Source: Magnolia sinica
Lineage: Eukaryota; Streptophyta; Magnoliopsida; Magnoliales; Magnoliaceae
Direction of reading: 5' to 3'
Length of the DNA: 64,000 nt
Assembly: GCF_029962835.1 (NCBI RefSeq)
Contig: NC_080588.1
Span: 68,230,501-68,294,500 of the forward strand
Made by a program: the position numbers and the translations under genes
In this document: positions 23,287 through 37,039 of the stretch, one piece after another
Layout: the number at the start of each line of letters is the position of its first letter
Numbering within the stretch: position 1 is the first letter of the stretch
Notes under the pieces: generated by a model
Database searches by the model: none
What the model saw: the letters and a program-made list of their open reading frames with translations, nothing else
What the model was told of the DNA's origin: nothing

Positions 23287-26200
23287 GATGGAAAATGAAA
23301 GGCTAGGATGGAAGATTTGGGATGGAAAAGTGGACCACACACATGCACTCTCTCACATGGAGAAGCTTGGACGTGAGAGCTCTCTTAGGTTGCTTGGAAT
23401 TGAGTTGAGAAATGAGAAAGAGAGAGGGAGAGATGGGATGTAAAGAGAGAGAGTGATGGATGTGAGTGATGGGTGAGGTGATGGGTGAGGTGATGTGTAC
23501 TTGACTAGCATGGGTGTGTAAGAGAGAGGGTGAGAAAGGGTTGACTTTGGAGAGAGAAAGCATGGGTTGCTTGTACTTGACATGAGGTGATGGATGGGAT
23601 TGATTGATGGGATTGATTTGACACATTGAAGAGATTCTCTTGGGATTGCAAACGCGCGGCGTTTTCTTCGAAATAAACGCCGGCTCACATCTTCCTGCCA
23701 GAGTATCGGATCGGTGCGAGAGACGCGGCATCGGAACCGCGGCGACGGTGCGGTCGCAATGGTACAAGTCTTGATTTAAGCCGACTCAAATCTACATCAT
23801 AAGGCTTAGGGTCGATCGCAACGTCGATTATACGTCACAGGTTGCCGAAATTTGACAGGAAGGATCGCGGGACTCGATGAAACAGTACGGACTAGGATAC
23901 GGGTCTTACAAGAATGGACAATTAATAAAAGAATAATTGGTCATTTATATTCAAGATAACATATCCCATTTGATAAATTGGTCTGGACTGTACTCGGTCC
24001 ACTACAATCATACTACTCCATGTGGACCATTGTAGTGAATGTCAAGTCATTGAGGAAAGTTGGATCATCTCATTAGAGTAATTTGGATTGATGACCTATT
24101 TATGGTAGCAATTGCCTGATGTACGGTTCGGATCTTCTAACTGTACAACCACCCATATAGAAATATAATCTAATACAATCACTCTCAACTAAATTTCAGA
24201 AATGGTGTTTTTAAAATTCTAACATTCCATCTTATTCCCTTAAAATGAGCTAAATCATAGGTTCATTTAAAATTTAAGTGACAATCTTTATAATTTTATG
24301 AAAGATTAAAAGTGTTTGAGTAGTGTTCTTCCAAAATAAATAGGAACAATATGGTGTCGATGATGTGAAGGAAGAGATATGGAAAAAATTGCAGCTTTGA
24401 TTCTCATCTTAGTCCTTGGAGCATTTCAAATGAAGGACACTTATCTAGGTGACGCATTTGCATGCCACAATTTTTGTGCTATTAACTATGTTGGAGGTGA
24501 CCTTAAGTTTCAATCATAAGATGGCATTGGCCCTAAGTTTTTGGTCAGCCACGATCAACCATAACACAGTTGATTTATTCAACGGGCCAGATGTTTTGGT
24601 TATACCCAACACCAATGGACCTAAAAAATTTACCCATATGGGCATATGATGGAAATAAATGGACCTTAAATGAACTTTTGTGGCCCAATCAGAAGGTGGT
24701 AGGCCTAAAATGTTTGTGCATTTGGTGAGCCCTACTAATTCTATCTAGATAACATCCATAGGTTGATTATAATGGTCTGATTGTTGACTTGTAAACCACT
24801 AAATGGGTGTTCAAAGGTTAAAGTCACAATCATTTTTCCATTGCGGTCCATCTAAGTTAGGCTATAAGGGTGATAGGCCAATTAATGACTATAATTTTTT
24901 TCTCGTACTTTTTGTAGAGAATAAGATCGAAAGTTACAACTACAAGTGTCAAATAATATATGACTATAGTAATTACTATAATATAAACTTATTTATTGTC
25001 TCACCCTTTTTATTAATAACAGATTATAACCCTTGAATTTTAGAAGGCGCATGATCATTATTTTTATGATAATATGGTAGTAAATGTCATTTTCATTTTG
25101 CAATTAATGTACGTACACATGATCATTAATTAGAACCGCTCGACTCTTACACCCTAATGCATATGACGATATGCATAGTGGAAATCAATCCAAATATCAT
25201 TTACTCCATTAACGGTTCACGGAATATATTTGTAAGTTTTGTTGGTGCTGCTCTAGTTATGAAATGAAGCGCCAATTGACATATTTTCAATTAATTTATA
25301 ATAAAATATAAAATCAATATAGTTTAGAATAAGATAGTTCTTGTTAATATGTTTTAGGCTTTCTTGATTTTAAAGGTTTATCAACCATTGATCACAACGA
25401 AGATGGAAATGACTATAAAAATAACGGATAATAAAACATTTAGCTTAAAATTTTATATCAATTGGAATAATGAATTTTTAAAAAAATGTTTGTTAGTGCG
25501 AGTTCATTTTTTATTGTAGCATTACCTTTTCCTATAATAAAAGGCATTGATTGAATTATTATGTATCTTTTGTTAAGATTGTTTAAATGAGATTTATCTT
25601 AATTTACATATATAAACATATGCATACTTGGATATATAAATTACTAAAAAAATTTATAGACCTAGTACTAAGAAATGATTTTCTAATTTGAATTTATTCT
25701 TTTGGTGTTATTACTTCAATCATTGGACATTCATTTTTCAATAGTTATCTCATTTGATCAAAGTGATTTAAGAGGAATATAAAATTAGATGTAAGCCCCA
25801 CTTAATGGATCATTCAAACCTATACCTAGATTTGTCTAATATACGCAATATAAACCTTTCATTATTAAACCTTTAATTCAATGGTTAGGTGCATCCAATC
25901 AAAATGATTTCAAAGTAATCAAAATTAAAGATGCATTTTAAAGGATGGGTAGTCCACATCAATGGTTAGACATTTTCACTATTCTCAATATAAATTATAC
26001 ATTTGTCTAAAGTACTGAAGTATAAGAAATAATTCAGTTGATTTCATTTAATAATATTGTATTTAATTTATAAGTGAGAAATCTTTAATTTATATCACAA
26101 ATGTTGTCTTAAATTTTATGCTTAAGAATTATAAAAATATAAAAGTATAATGATTATATCATGAAATTTATGATTTTTTATTTATTTTTATTTTTTATTT

Positions 26201-28290
26201 TTTGCAAATCAAATAATCTAAAAATGTTGGCGGTAAAAGATGCAAAGATACTACCGTCAATATAATACAATTAGTAATAATGGAGTGGCTAGAGCTATTG
26301 TCTGACAAGTTTTTTTTTTTTTCATAAATATTTAGTTAAGTATTGTACGATATAAGAATAGTATTCATATATTTATATAGCATTTGAAATATATGTGTGT
26401 GTGTGTGAGCGCGTTAAAATAAATTAAAAATATAATATATTTTTATCCATGTAAAAATATTGTTACTTCAAATGTGTTTATGTTTAATAAGGATGCATCT
26501 ATAATATATTATAAATTTATTAGTGATAACTAATGTTTATTAATGCAAATATGCTGGAGTTAAATGATATAAACACCATTATTCAATGATACAAACATGC
26601 TATCATTATATTAATGTAATTAACGTTGACGATAAAGTTAGAGCTATTACGTAATAAGTTTAGATATATTTTTAATAATCATCAACTAAAGTAACTTATA
26701 CTTATAATAATAATTGAAAAATATTTCTACTACGTACAAAATGAAAATAAATATGATTATGATAAATGTAAAAGATAATATATTCAATATCAATGCGACA
26801 AAATGGTTAATAAAAATGTTAGCGTTAAATTGTGTTATATATATATATTTATCATTAATGGTATTGGTTAATACGAATATATTGATGTTAAATTATGCAA
26901 TGTGCTACCAATATTCTAATGTAATTGACATCAAATGGAATGCTAAAAGTACTGCTTAACACGTTTAAATTACTTCTTGATAAGTAGTTAATTAAACATT
27001 TTATTCTCAAATATTAATAAAATGAAAGATGCCTGAATTTAAAATCAAATGTATCTTATTTATAAATATTTTCTTACTTTTATTCTCGTCTTTATATTGC
27101 CATCATCCACATTTATGCTCTTAACACTAATTTGAATTTAAAATCAACATATTTATTTTATTTTTAAAACCAATGTAAAATAAAATAAATAGATCTTAGT
27201 AGGATTCAAATGCAAATAGTTTTTTACTTTCAAATGAAAATCAAAATAAATTTTTAGACTCGATCTTCCACTATATAATCTCTTGTTAAATACATAGCAC
27301 TTTACATCATTAGGTCTCTAACATTATAGAGTTCAAGTAATGAGTGTAGGCGCTTAATTGATCCACAACAAAGCATTAATCTGTATCAATTTAAACTTTA
27401 GTTACTGTTAGACAAGAGCTTTACATTATATCCATGCTAATTTTCTCTTAAGTGACTTTTCTGCCCCATGTATTTGTCCTTAAGCCACTGATGATTATGT
27501 TTAGATTTCTGTATTTTCAGAATCTCTATTACTATTCTTAAGATTACTTTCCCGATAAGACTGTATATATGAAATATTTCTTTGTCATCTTGGTCACTCT
27601 AACATAAATTTATTTATTTTCTTTCACATAGTAATGACACAAGTATTGTTGATTCTTTCCTTGATTTTGGCTAACAATTCTTTTGTATTCTTTTTTTTTG
27701 GGTATATTCTTAAGAATAGATGTGAAAAATATATCCAATATCCATAATTGTGACAAAAAGGTGCATAAGCCCACAACAGAGAAAAAACATCAAACATTAA
27801 CCATTAAGGAAGAGATACTTTATTATGCTAAACATTAATATAATTAACATGACAATTGATTAGATTATTCAAGATGATGGGCCTAATCGTCAAATCTTAG
27901 TGTGAATCCCAGTGCATCATTGTTGCCCCCTGCCATTGGGCAGAGATTACAATATGGAGAGGTTCTCACAATATGAGGCTAGTTGAATGGCAATGACATA
28001 GGCCCAAATGGTCTAACACCTTTGTGATAAGATGAACTATCTGATCATATGCTGTTAACACCATCAACCACCCTTCATTTAGCTATAGCTAGATGATGAA
28101 TTGCTTTGGGTTGAACACTTCTGTTGGAGACAAATGTCATCTTATTAATCCTTAATGCACGACATCAATGCCATGCCCTTTAATTTAGGCATCAATTGGT
28201 GTCCCTAGTCATAGCTACTTTGGTGGAATACACAACCAAGGATAACCATTAATTCCTAAAAACTAGGATATTCTCAATATCTCTTAAACT
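23287..28290 (+). repeat. Tandem duplication unit 2 (5,004 bp)
   Basis: Second unit of the tandem pair. Starts with 624 bp of solo-LTR tail (23287-23910) and AGAAT (23911-23915), but has no LTR head, showing that the unit was copied from inside the already inserted LTR. Ends CTCTTAAACT before unique GAGAGCGGGT. Confidence 0.95.
24379..25256 (+). pseudogene. Decayed Ole e 6-like peptide gene (copy B')
   Basis: Tandem duplicate of the pseudogene at 19375-20252, offset by exactly 5,004 bp. In the exon 1 equivalent it differs by one codon (Glu to Lys after the QM motif). It shares the same loss of cysteines and the same altered splice sites, so it was born non-functional. Confidence 0.75.
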
Positions 28291-29629
28291 GAGAGCGGGT
28301 AAACATGACTATATAGGTCACTTTTTATAGTCTGTCTAATCATTGGCAAAACTGGACCCTTAAAGATGGATGAATAGAATGCCCATAATTTTTTTCAATG
28401 CTCTTATACTTATTTGGATAAATTAGGCCTAAGTGATCAATAGCTGATATGACTTGTCCAACTCGAGCCATGACGGCTATGGTCTAGACAAGTAATCCCA
28501 CAAGTAATACACACACACACACACCCACACCCAACATGGGTGGTCCACCCAAAATCATACAGTCATGTCCTATAAAAATATGGGCTGAAAAATAAGAATA
28601 CTAATGTAGGCCACCCAACAAGGTTTAGACTAGTTCACACTTGCGCTTGTGATCCATGTACTTTACCAGTAGCCTACATACAATTTATAGAAAAGAGTGA
28701 TGAAAGAAGGCTTAAAACCATATCCAAAATCAAAATTAGGCCATATAGCCTTTGGTGAGCCTTACTTCTAGTTAAGACCCAACATATATGTAAATTACAA
28801 TTCACAAACAATATTGAATAAACATCCAAATATAGTTTATGTCTAAGGGATGGTTTATTGGAATCGATGTATCAATAAGTGCAAGATTATTTACAACAAA
28901 CTAAGGGCTATTATGAGTTTCAAAGAATGCTTACAACCACTATTTCCATCATTGGTCATTAGCATAGTTTCGAATTTATCCAAAAAACAACTAGGCCCAA
29001 TAACCCCTATGCAAAGCCCCACAATCAGTTGACCCATCATAGCTCACATAGATGGGTCACATAAAATAAACATAAGAAAAGGCAAGCCAATTAATTAACT
29101 AGAATTGGGCAATCAAATAGGCTTAGATCAGATCTAAAAAATGGCCTGCAAACGGGCCTTTAAAAAATGGGCTAGAAAACATGCTCAAAACTTAATCCAT
29201 TCACAACCATTCAGGGAAGCCCAACACAAGGCCTTGAATGAACAACAAATACACCCGAAGATTGGGATAGACATGCAGTCAGCATGAAAAGGGCCCAAAA
29301 TAGTTTACTAAACAAGCTTAATATAGGGTCATCCAAAACAAATAGGCCTAAAAAATAATATTTCAATAAAACCCATTAGCAGGCCCAAAATGGTCAGCAA
29401 ACATGCCCAAAGTTGATACCTAGGATATTTTGAAATGGGCTTTAACAAGCTGTAAATAAGTCTTAAGGCCCAAGCAATTTAAAACAACTAAAGCAGGCCT
29501 AAGCAAGCTTACTTTCTACGCAACATGCCCACCTCTAAAACCATACCCTAGCTAACCCATTCACATCCACCACTCTTACCCACCTCTGGCAGAAAATCCT
29601 AACCCAACTTGTATAAAACAACAGTAGCT
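28291..29629. other. Intergenic or old-repeat stretch without a recognised gene
   Basis: Contains a (CA)n tract at about 28507-28523 and many short words such as AAAATGGGC and GGCCCAAAATGG. The composition resembles an eroded LTR or other repeat, but I found no termini. It is interrupted at 29629 by the next solo LTR and continues at 33160. Confidence 0.4.
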
Positions 29630-32600
29630 TGTAACGCCCTGAAAATCGGGGGTCGTGCATACGCTCGACTCCCGAGTTCCCGGGGTCACTTATAATCGAT
29701 TTTTCTTAATATGCACTTAATCAGGTTTAAATGCGCAGCCTGGAGTTCTTGGAACATGAAGCACAAATGCACCTGTCGACTGAAATGAAAGAGAACTAAC
29801 ATATATATATATACACACACATATACATGACCAAGAAAAAATAATAAAGGGGCGCACATGGTGTCACCCAATAAAATCACAAAAGAATAATATGTCCACA
29901 GAGAATAGAGCTGAGCCCTCTGCGCAGCGATCCAACGTGCCATCTACAGGTCCGATGAGGGCCCGTTCGTCAGCTGGAAGTAAGAGAACTCGTCCTCCTC
30001 CTCGAGGCTCGTATCACCAGGCTCCACGAAATCTGTATCACCTGCATCTATGAACGGGTCTGGTTGGTATTTTAAAACACCGTCCCAGAGTGAGAGTAAG
30101 TGATCAACTCAGTGAGTGCTATTAGTCTTAAGTTGCAACAAGCATCAATTATAATAAGAATTTAATGAAAAGTAATCAATCATAAACACCTATCTAGTCT
30201 TGTTAATGCGCATGTATGCAGGATGATATAATGTATGCCCTCGCCATAACACTCCCTCGAGCGACTCCATCTAACGATCGCGTATGACAACACTCCCTGA
30301 GTGCGACCTCGACTGCCGAGTCGCCAACCTAGCTAATGCCATGCAATGATGATGTTAACCGGGTTCTTAGTTAAGTCCATTCATCTAGCAGATTTAGAAA
30401 TCTGATACACCCTACGTATCAAATGTCCTGAACTAGTTGCGAGGCCAAGACCCCCCAATGTGTGAGGCCGAGACCCCACGATCCTTGACCCCGTCGGGTT
30501 TTCCCCATCCCCGACTTCAAGCACATGGGGGGTGCTGAATGTTGGGTCGCTCGCGGTCACTATGGGGAGGCGCGTCATCCCAGTGTAGGCCGACAGCTCG
30601 GACATAGTGTCCCATTCTACCATGCCCGGCTCACGAGACTGTGGATCAATATTCCATCCGGTATCGATGGGCTACAACGGTGGTGGGGTATTCCAGTTTC
30701 CATACATATGTAAGTAAACAAGGTTAACAAACTAGGTGGGTCAGCCAGTGGAGTAAACCGCACGAGCCCAGGTAAGTATGTGGCGGAACGACATCGGGTA
30801 CAAACAACGCATGTAGCCTAACTACTGCCGTCTACACGTACTCGCCCAAACCTATGGGTTTAGCCTCAAGGTGGTCCTACCAACGGAACCACCTTCGCTC
30901 TCCTCATGTTCCTGACCAACCCAATGGTAGGAATAGTGACTCATAGCATGCCAACTACCAATGTAACATCAAACATATTCAACACCATGTTCTCATGTTA
31001 CTCAACATACAATTCAAATTTCTCTAGCAAGTAAACTATTAATATCATGAATAAAGTGTATGTGTGTGGTGTGGGTTGGTGAGGAAGTTAAGCACTTCCT
31101 ACACCTCAAGGGATCAATTACACAAGAACAATAAATCAACACACTAAGAAGCAACACATATGAGAGAAAAGAAAATCAAACAAACGTGAGCATGTAATCA
31201 TCCATACACTAGATCATGAGAGGCAAGATTTAACATCAAGGAGAACTAAACATGTCATTCCATACAATCCAACAACATACCATTTCTAGGTTCCTCTAGA
31301 TTCTTCCATACAACATACCAAGCAAACAAAATTATTAAACTCCAACTATAATTGGTGCTAGGCCACCTAAGGATAATAGTCCGCACCTTAAGGGGAGATT
31401 TTCATTCTTTGAGATCTTAGGGTTTGGGGATTTGGGTAAAACCACCACTTCCTAAATCAAAATCAAGAAAGACAACATTAATGCCTAGAAATCTACACTA
31501 AGTTGTTCTATAGAAGGGAAATATACCATTCTTACCTCCGCTTCTTGGCTTGGGTGGGTTTGGTGGAGGTTTCCTTGGAGAATGGGTAGAGAGTTGCAAG
31601 GTTGAGCTTCCTTGGGCCCCACCTCCTACCACATACTCATTTTCTTTCTTCTTCCTCTCTCTTTCTCCTCCTTTCTCCTCTTTCTCTTCTCCCTTTTCTC
31701 TCTTCTCTCCTTCCTTCTCTAGGGCAAATTCGTATGGGGGAGGGGGTGCCCCAAATAAGGCCTTTATATAGTGCCAGATTTAGTGACAATGGCCCCAAGT
31801 GTTGGGTTTTTACTATACTAGACCTATGAGAGGGTCTTTCTAGTCTCTAGAGCCCACTATGGGGTGTACAAGTCGATATACACCGTAAAATAGTTAGCCT
31901 TAATGATGATCTACGTATGGATATGATCGGCCCGCCATTTGGATGCCCCGATCGGCAGATATGATTAGAAATCTGTTCAACGGTCACTGAGGGTTGATCG
32001 GGGCCGCGGCTATACGGATATGAGCAGAGAAATATCCTAACTCCATGGGTAAAGTTTGGTCGCAAACCGACGATCCGAAATTCTCAACTTTGCATAAGAG
32101 TAGATGGCCCAATTCACTTAAGTTCCAGCTCCTTTCTTTGGGGTATTTGCACTTCTCATGCACTCGTCCTTTAGCTCAAGTTGAGCGGTTCTGGGCAGTA
32201 CCCAGGTCTGATTCCTGTGATGGGCGTCAGGCCCAGTAAGATGGACATTATTCTATAGTTTTGAAACTAGTGGCCCACCAACGAGCGGTCTAGATCTCAT
32301 TTAAAAAATCAGGGCATTTCTGGTGGCCCTTTGGCCATGAAACTTATACGATAGGTGCTCCATGGCCCGTTGAAGGGCCATGCAAAATTTAGGGTCGATC
32401 GGATATGGGGTTTGGTCGCACGGGTCTGATTCGCGATCAACGGTCACCGTGCCACGATCGGGACTCAAATTTTTGTGGGCGGGTGTAGAAAAATACATTA
32501 GACCCTCATCATAAATTATGAAGAAATCTGACGGGGCTGAAATGTCTTACATTTCAGTTTTATTTACATGTGCTAGATTCTAATTTTGGCATTGGTGGGG

Positions 32601-33154
32601 CGCATCTGGCAAGTGCCAGATTTCACTTCTGGGTGTCCACTGGGTCCGTAGTCCGTGATGGTCCCCAAGCCCAGTGAGATCTATGCTCCTTTGAATTTTT
32701 ATAATTTTCTGACTTCCCATGTCGTGGTATAGCCCGCACGGGCTATCGCTAAGTGTAAACGACCATCTGGCTTGGAGGCCCGCACCAGGTTCTATCAAGG
32801 CTCGTCTAGTCTATTCAATTGGGCTAATCTTGGTCTAATTTATTTGTGATACCTCACTACGAGTAGTTTAAATGAACGGTCCTGTGACAAATCCTATGTG
32901 GACACCCCAGGACACTGTTCTGGTTGGGGGGACGTTACACTACACCTGATGTTCAAGTGATCGGGCGGATTCATTGGCTTCCTATGGCTAATTAATCGGA
33001 CTGGTGTAGCTCTTTACTGGTACCACCCCCGTATAAACTAGCATTGAGTGCTAATGGTCATTAAGTAATATTTAGGTTGATTAAATAAAATTAAAAAAAA
33101 TAAAAATTGATGGATTTTTGGAAATCCAAAACAATGAAAATTCAGGATGTTACA
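29630..33154. mobile_element. Solo LTR, about 3.5 kb
   Basis: Begins TGTAACGCCCTGAA and ends TTCAGGATGTTACA (mirror: TGTAACATCCTGAA), flanked by the 5-bp duplication TAGCT (29625-29629 and 33155-33159). No retroelement coding domains are visible inside, so it is a solo LTR fossil. An internal GGGGGACGTTACA near 32939 looks like a second terminus but lacks a matching duplication. Superfamily probably Ty3/gypsy by inference. It includes a TA/CA simple repeat (29801-29820) and a pyrimidine-rich tract (31630-31720). Confidence 0.75.
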
Positions 33155-33159
33155 TAGCT

Positions 33160-34310
33160 ATAGCCCCATACCTACCTCCCATCTTTGCCACCATCTATCT
33201 ACCAGTCACCGAAATCAGGTTGTTGCACGACAAATACTGACAAGCCGTCTATCTGTCTTTCCTACCAACAACAACAGAAGAGGAAGAACATGGGTGGGGT
33301 GTGGCGGAAGTGTCAGCTGATGCTCATGATGATTCGATGGAAAGAGTTTATAGATCTATCCAAAACGTTATCGAGACAAGGTCTTCCATCGACATTGGTT
33401 GCATCATTGCAATCCTTCTTCATCAACAATAATGATGCCAAAAATTAAAGCCAGAGCCCCTGTTATTCACTGGAATCGACAATGATTGCTTCGATTACAT
33501 CTGACAATGATAAGAAGGTTAAATGTGACTTACTTACAGGTGAAAAAAAGTTACAGATAATCTTATTTGGATATAAGTTGTAACTTACTTACAGGTAACT
33601 TATTTTTGTGTTTGGATAACTTGTAACTTTATTATAGGTAATAAGTTGCATATTCATGCTAAGTAGAGCTTGAAATAGGAAATTGTTGAAAAATTAGATT
33701 AACACGTAAAAAAGATTGGATAAAATTATTCCATTTTATTAAGCTCATGTAAATGAATAGTTTGGTTGATTCTTAGGTTAAACAAATCAACAAGTGAGTC
33801 ATAAAAGTGGACTCACGTTTTTGAAATGCTTGTAATGTAGGAAAAAAAACTTGAGGTAAGATATCCAAGCAAAAATTTTCCACAGGAGTGACTCTTGTTG
33901 GCAAGGATCAGTTAAAAAGAAATCACAAGCATAAGAAGTTGCTTCTACCGAATTTTGCATTAGCGGTTAAAATCTCAAAGTGGGACATTATTAAAATGGA
34001 CCAATATCAAGGGATTGTTTAAAACCAGATATCTTAACACTTCGATGTACCCTCAATTTCTCACTATTTGACAACAAGTAAGAATCCATATGCAAATGGA
34101 ACTTGAGACTGTTTGAAAATGGATATGTTAACAATGCAGTGGGCACTCAATTTCAAAACACCTGAGGACGTTCAGGAATCTTAATGCAAATAGAAATTGG
34201 GAGTGCTTAAAAAACCATATGTTAAAACAAATTTGGGACCTACTTGGGGACAAGTTACACCAACCACTTATACAAAATGAACAATGGAATGACATTGATA
34301 TAAATTTCAT
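33160..34310. other. Intergenic stretch without a recognised gene
   Basis: An 87-codon frame starts at 33185, but it shows no family I recognise and no exon signals. From about 33530 to 33660 the sequence is built of GTTACTTACAGGTAA-like words that recur at 35200-35397, where they end in GCATCCAAACAAGCCC, a MITE-like terminus. The two may be ends or copies of one element family. Confidence 0.35.
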
Positions 34311-34440
34311 ACATTATGTCACCACTGTTTCATGTGGTGTGGTCCACATGAGAGTTGAACGTTCCCTAAAATAATAATTAGAAATGGATGAAGGTCATGG
34401 ATATAACACATAAATCATGGTGGGGCTACATAGCACCATC
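34310..34440. repeat. Palindromic element, right-half fragment
   Basis: CACCACTGTTTCATGTGGTGTGGTCCACATGAGAG...GGATATAACACATAAATCATGGTGGGGC is the right half of the palindromic family without its left half. Confidence 0.55.
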
Positions 34441-34491
34441 AGTAGTAGTCACTTTTAGTTGACTAGTGTCCATGGGCTGCTAACATGTTAT

Positions 34492-34915
34492 GTGGGCCCC
34501 GCTATGATGTATTTGTTTTATCCACACCATCTATCCATTATTCTAGATCATTTTAAGTCATCAGCCTAAAAATAAGGTACATCAAAATCTCAAGTAGACC
34601 AAATCACTAGAAACAATGTTGATTGAACGCCCACCATTAAATACTTTTGGTGGGCCACTGATGTTTTGGATCAAACTGATATTTGTTTTGTCCCCTTCAC
34701 CCAGGTCTTTCTGACCTAATCAACAGGTTGGATGTGAAACAAACATTACGGTGGCCCAAGGAGTTCTTTAATGGTGGACTTTCAATCATTACTATTTTGT
34801 GAGGTGTGGTCCACCTTAGATTTAGATATGCCTCATTTTTAGAATCAAGCCCTAAAACAATCCAAAATAATGAATGGATGGCATGGATAAAACAAATACA
34901 AGATGGTGGACCCCA
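34492..34915. repeat. Palindromic interspersed element
   Basis: Full-length copy: GTGGGCCCCGCTATGATGTATTTGTTTTATCCACACCATC to AATGGATGGCATGGATAAAACAAATACAAGATGG. The mirror words for the CTTCACCCAGG and TTGGATC blocks are all present. Confidence 0.7.
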
Positions 34916-34964
34916 TAAACCATCGGACATTACCCACGCCTCTAGCCAAACTACCTTCGTTAGG

Positions 34965-35095
34965 GTTGACGAAAAAAAAAAGAAAAAAGGAAAGGAAAAA
35001 AAAGGAAAGAAAGAAAGGGGTTTTCTAACCCTGCTGAAGCTAGATCGGAGAGGGAGAAGGAGACTGGGAGAGGGAGAGGGAGAAGGAGAATGAGA
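34965..35095. repeat. Purine-rich low-complexity tract
   Basis: A run of GAAAAA/GGAAAG words followed by GGGAGAGGGAGAAGG units. The minus strand would be a CT-rich leader, but no gene follows it on either side. Confidence 0.75.
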
Positions 35096-35619
35096 CATTG
35101 GAGACGGAAGTTGCGATTATTTTCAGAAATTTTAAATATACGTAGGCCTCTTCAATGCAAACTGCAATTCTTTCCAAAAAATTTTATTTCAAAATTTCCA
35201 ACTGTTACTTGTATCAAAGATACAGGTAACTTGAAAAATGACTCAAGTGCCTGTATCATTTTCGTCTTTTTCTCTTGTAAGAAAGTCACAGGTTGAGAGA
35301 AAGTTATCTGTGACTTTCCTCCTCCAAACATTAACTGTAACAAAGTCACCTATAACTTTGTTACATTTTAGAAAAGTTATAGGCATCCAAACAAGCCCTT
35401 ATCCTCTCTCTCTTTTTCTTTTTCTTTTTTTAAAATAAATATATTATTACTAATATCAGAAGGGGTTGCAAGATCTCACGCCACACCTAGCGATGGGTCC
35501 ATGACTCGTTTCCCATGCCGCTGTTGGCTCTCGGAAATAGTGCTATTGTCCAAGTGGATAAGATTTTGATGCTTATTGGTGCTCAGGCTGGGTATTAGAC
35601 ACTTCCAGGATTTAAGACC

Positions 35620-36150
35620 TGCATAGAGTCGAGTCGAACCGAGTCGAGCTCGCCTCAGCTCGAACTCGGCTCGGCTCGGTCCTCGAGCTCGACTGGCCAG
35701 CTTGGCTCGGTTTAGTCAGCAGCTCAGGCCAGTTCGAGCTGAGTTCGCCTGCGTAGCATTTTCACAAACACCTGGACTGCACCTTTAGAATCTCACTGTA
35801 TTTAAGACAACAACAATGGTTTTATAGGTATTTTATCCAACACCTTATAAGCAACATAAAAATCAAGAAAAAAAAGGTATTGGTTTCATATACATACCTT
35901 CTTCCCACCGGCCACACTTCGTTTAGTCATGTCATCAAACACTTGGTGAGCAACATTAATATCAAAGTAACTGAGTCATTGAACTGGTTCAATCCGAGTC
36001 GAGTCGAGCTGGGGCCAGCTTGAACTCGGTTCAAACTTATTTTTGAGCTAAAAAAATCAGCTTGACTCGGCTCGAACTCAGCTTCGAACCAAATCGAATT
36101 GAGCTTTTTCGAGTCGAGTCGAGCTAGCTCGGTTTGTGTACACCTCTAGT
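35620..36150. repeat. GAGTCGAG-rich interspersed element, copy 2
   Basis: Same core as 5010-5660 (CTCACTGTATTTAAGACAA, CATACCTTCTTCCCACC, CACACTTCGTTTAGTCAT), bounded by GAGTCGAGTCGA arrays and ending GTGTACACCTCTA. Confidence 0.6.
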
Positions 36151-37039
36151 TGTTAACACCTCTTATCACAATGCCACAACTGCACAAAGGGTTTTGCAAC
36201 AACTCATCCGAAAACAACCTCAAGGGACATGTGTGGGTTGCTCTGGTACCACATGTTGAATTGAAACTGTATTCGAATTTCTCATGCACTTATTCAAGAA
36301 GTATAATAAAAAAGGAATAAAACATACCTGAATCATCGATTGATTATACAGTATTCCCAGTCATCCTTCTCCTTGCTTGCCTTTAGGACCTTAGGTCAGT
36401 CAAGGGTCAAAATAGTGTTGTGGATAGATTGTCCTCTTGAGGTTGGGTTAGGCATGGGTTGGATCTCGACACAACCCACCCGAGTCGCACACTTAATTTA
36501 AACTACACATATACGTTTAAATACCAATTGCCAACAAGTTCTTTTAACATGCCCATTCATTTTATACAAAAAGGTGACCCAATTGATGATTGAACCATGC
36601 CAATGGTTCGGGATGGGGCCATTCATTTATTAGCCAAGCCTGAGTCAAGCCAAGCCTGGTTTGACTCGAACACCAAGCTTATATTTTTAAACCCTAAGCA
36701 TAGGTCTCGAGCCTGGTTGAGCCTTATCTTCGAGTATGTGCAATTGTAAGTTAAGTTCGTTTTACCCCCACCATGGACACACATGTTAAGACGGTCCAAT
36801 GATATGAACCGTCGGTTTTCTTGGTACTATAATATATGGGCTACTATAAGAGACTTACATTGCACTAAATATTAGAAGAATTACAACATTGAAAATAAAA
36901 ATTTTAATGGCATCATACTAAAAAACAGAAGGTCGCATTATCATAAAAGGATGATGAATGGCACATAACTAATCTACCGTAGAACAGAGAATACTGGCAG
37001 ATCCTATCATCAGACCATCTTAGCATGTGAAACCCATTG

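Noticed and set aside
32931-32939. GACGTTACA as the right end of the second solo LTR
   Set aside because: The next five bases (CTACA) do not match the left flank TAGCT, while the end at 33154 is followed by TAGCT exactly.
33185-33448. 87-codon plus-strand frame
   Set aside because: No recognised domain, no promoter or splice context, and repeats on both sides. Kept only as an open question in the intergenic entry.
34697-35098. 133-codon minus-strand frame starting with an SPSPSPS run
   Set aside because: It reads through a purine-rich low-complexity tract and then a palindromic repeat; a chance frame.
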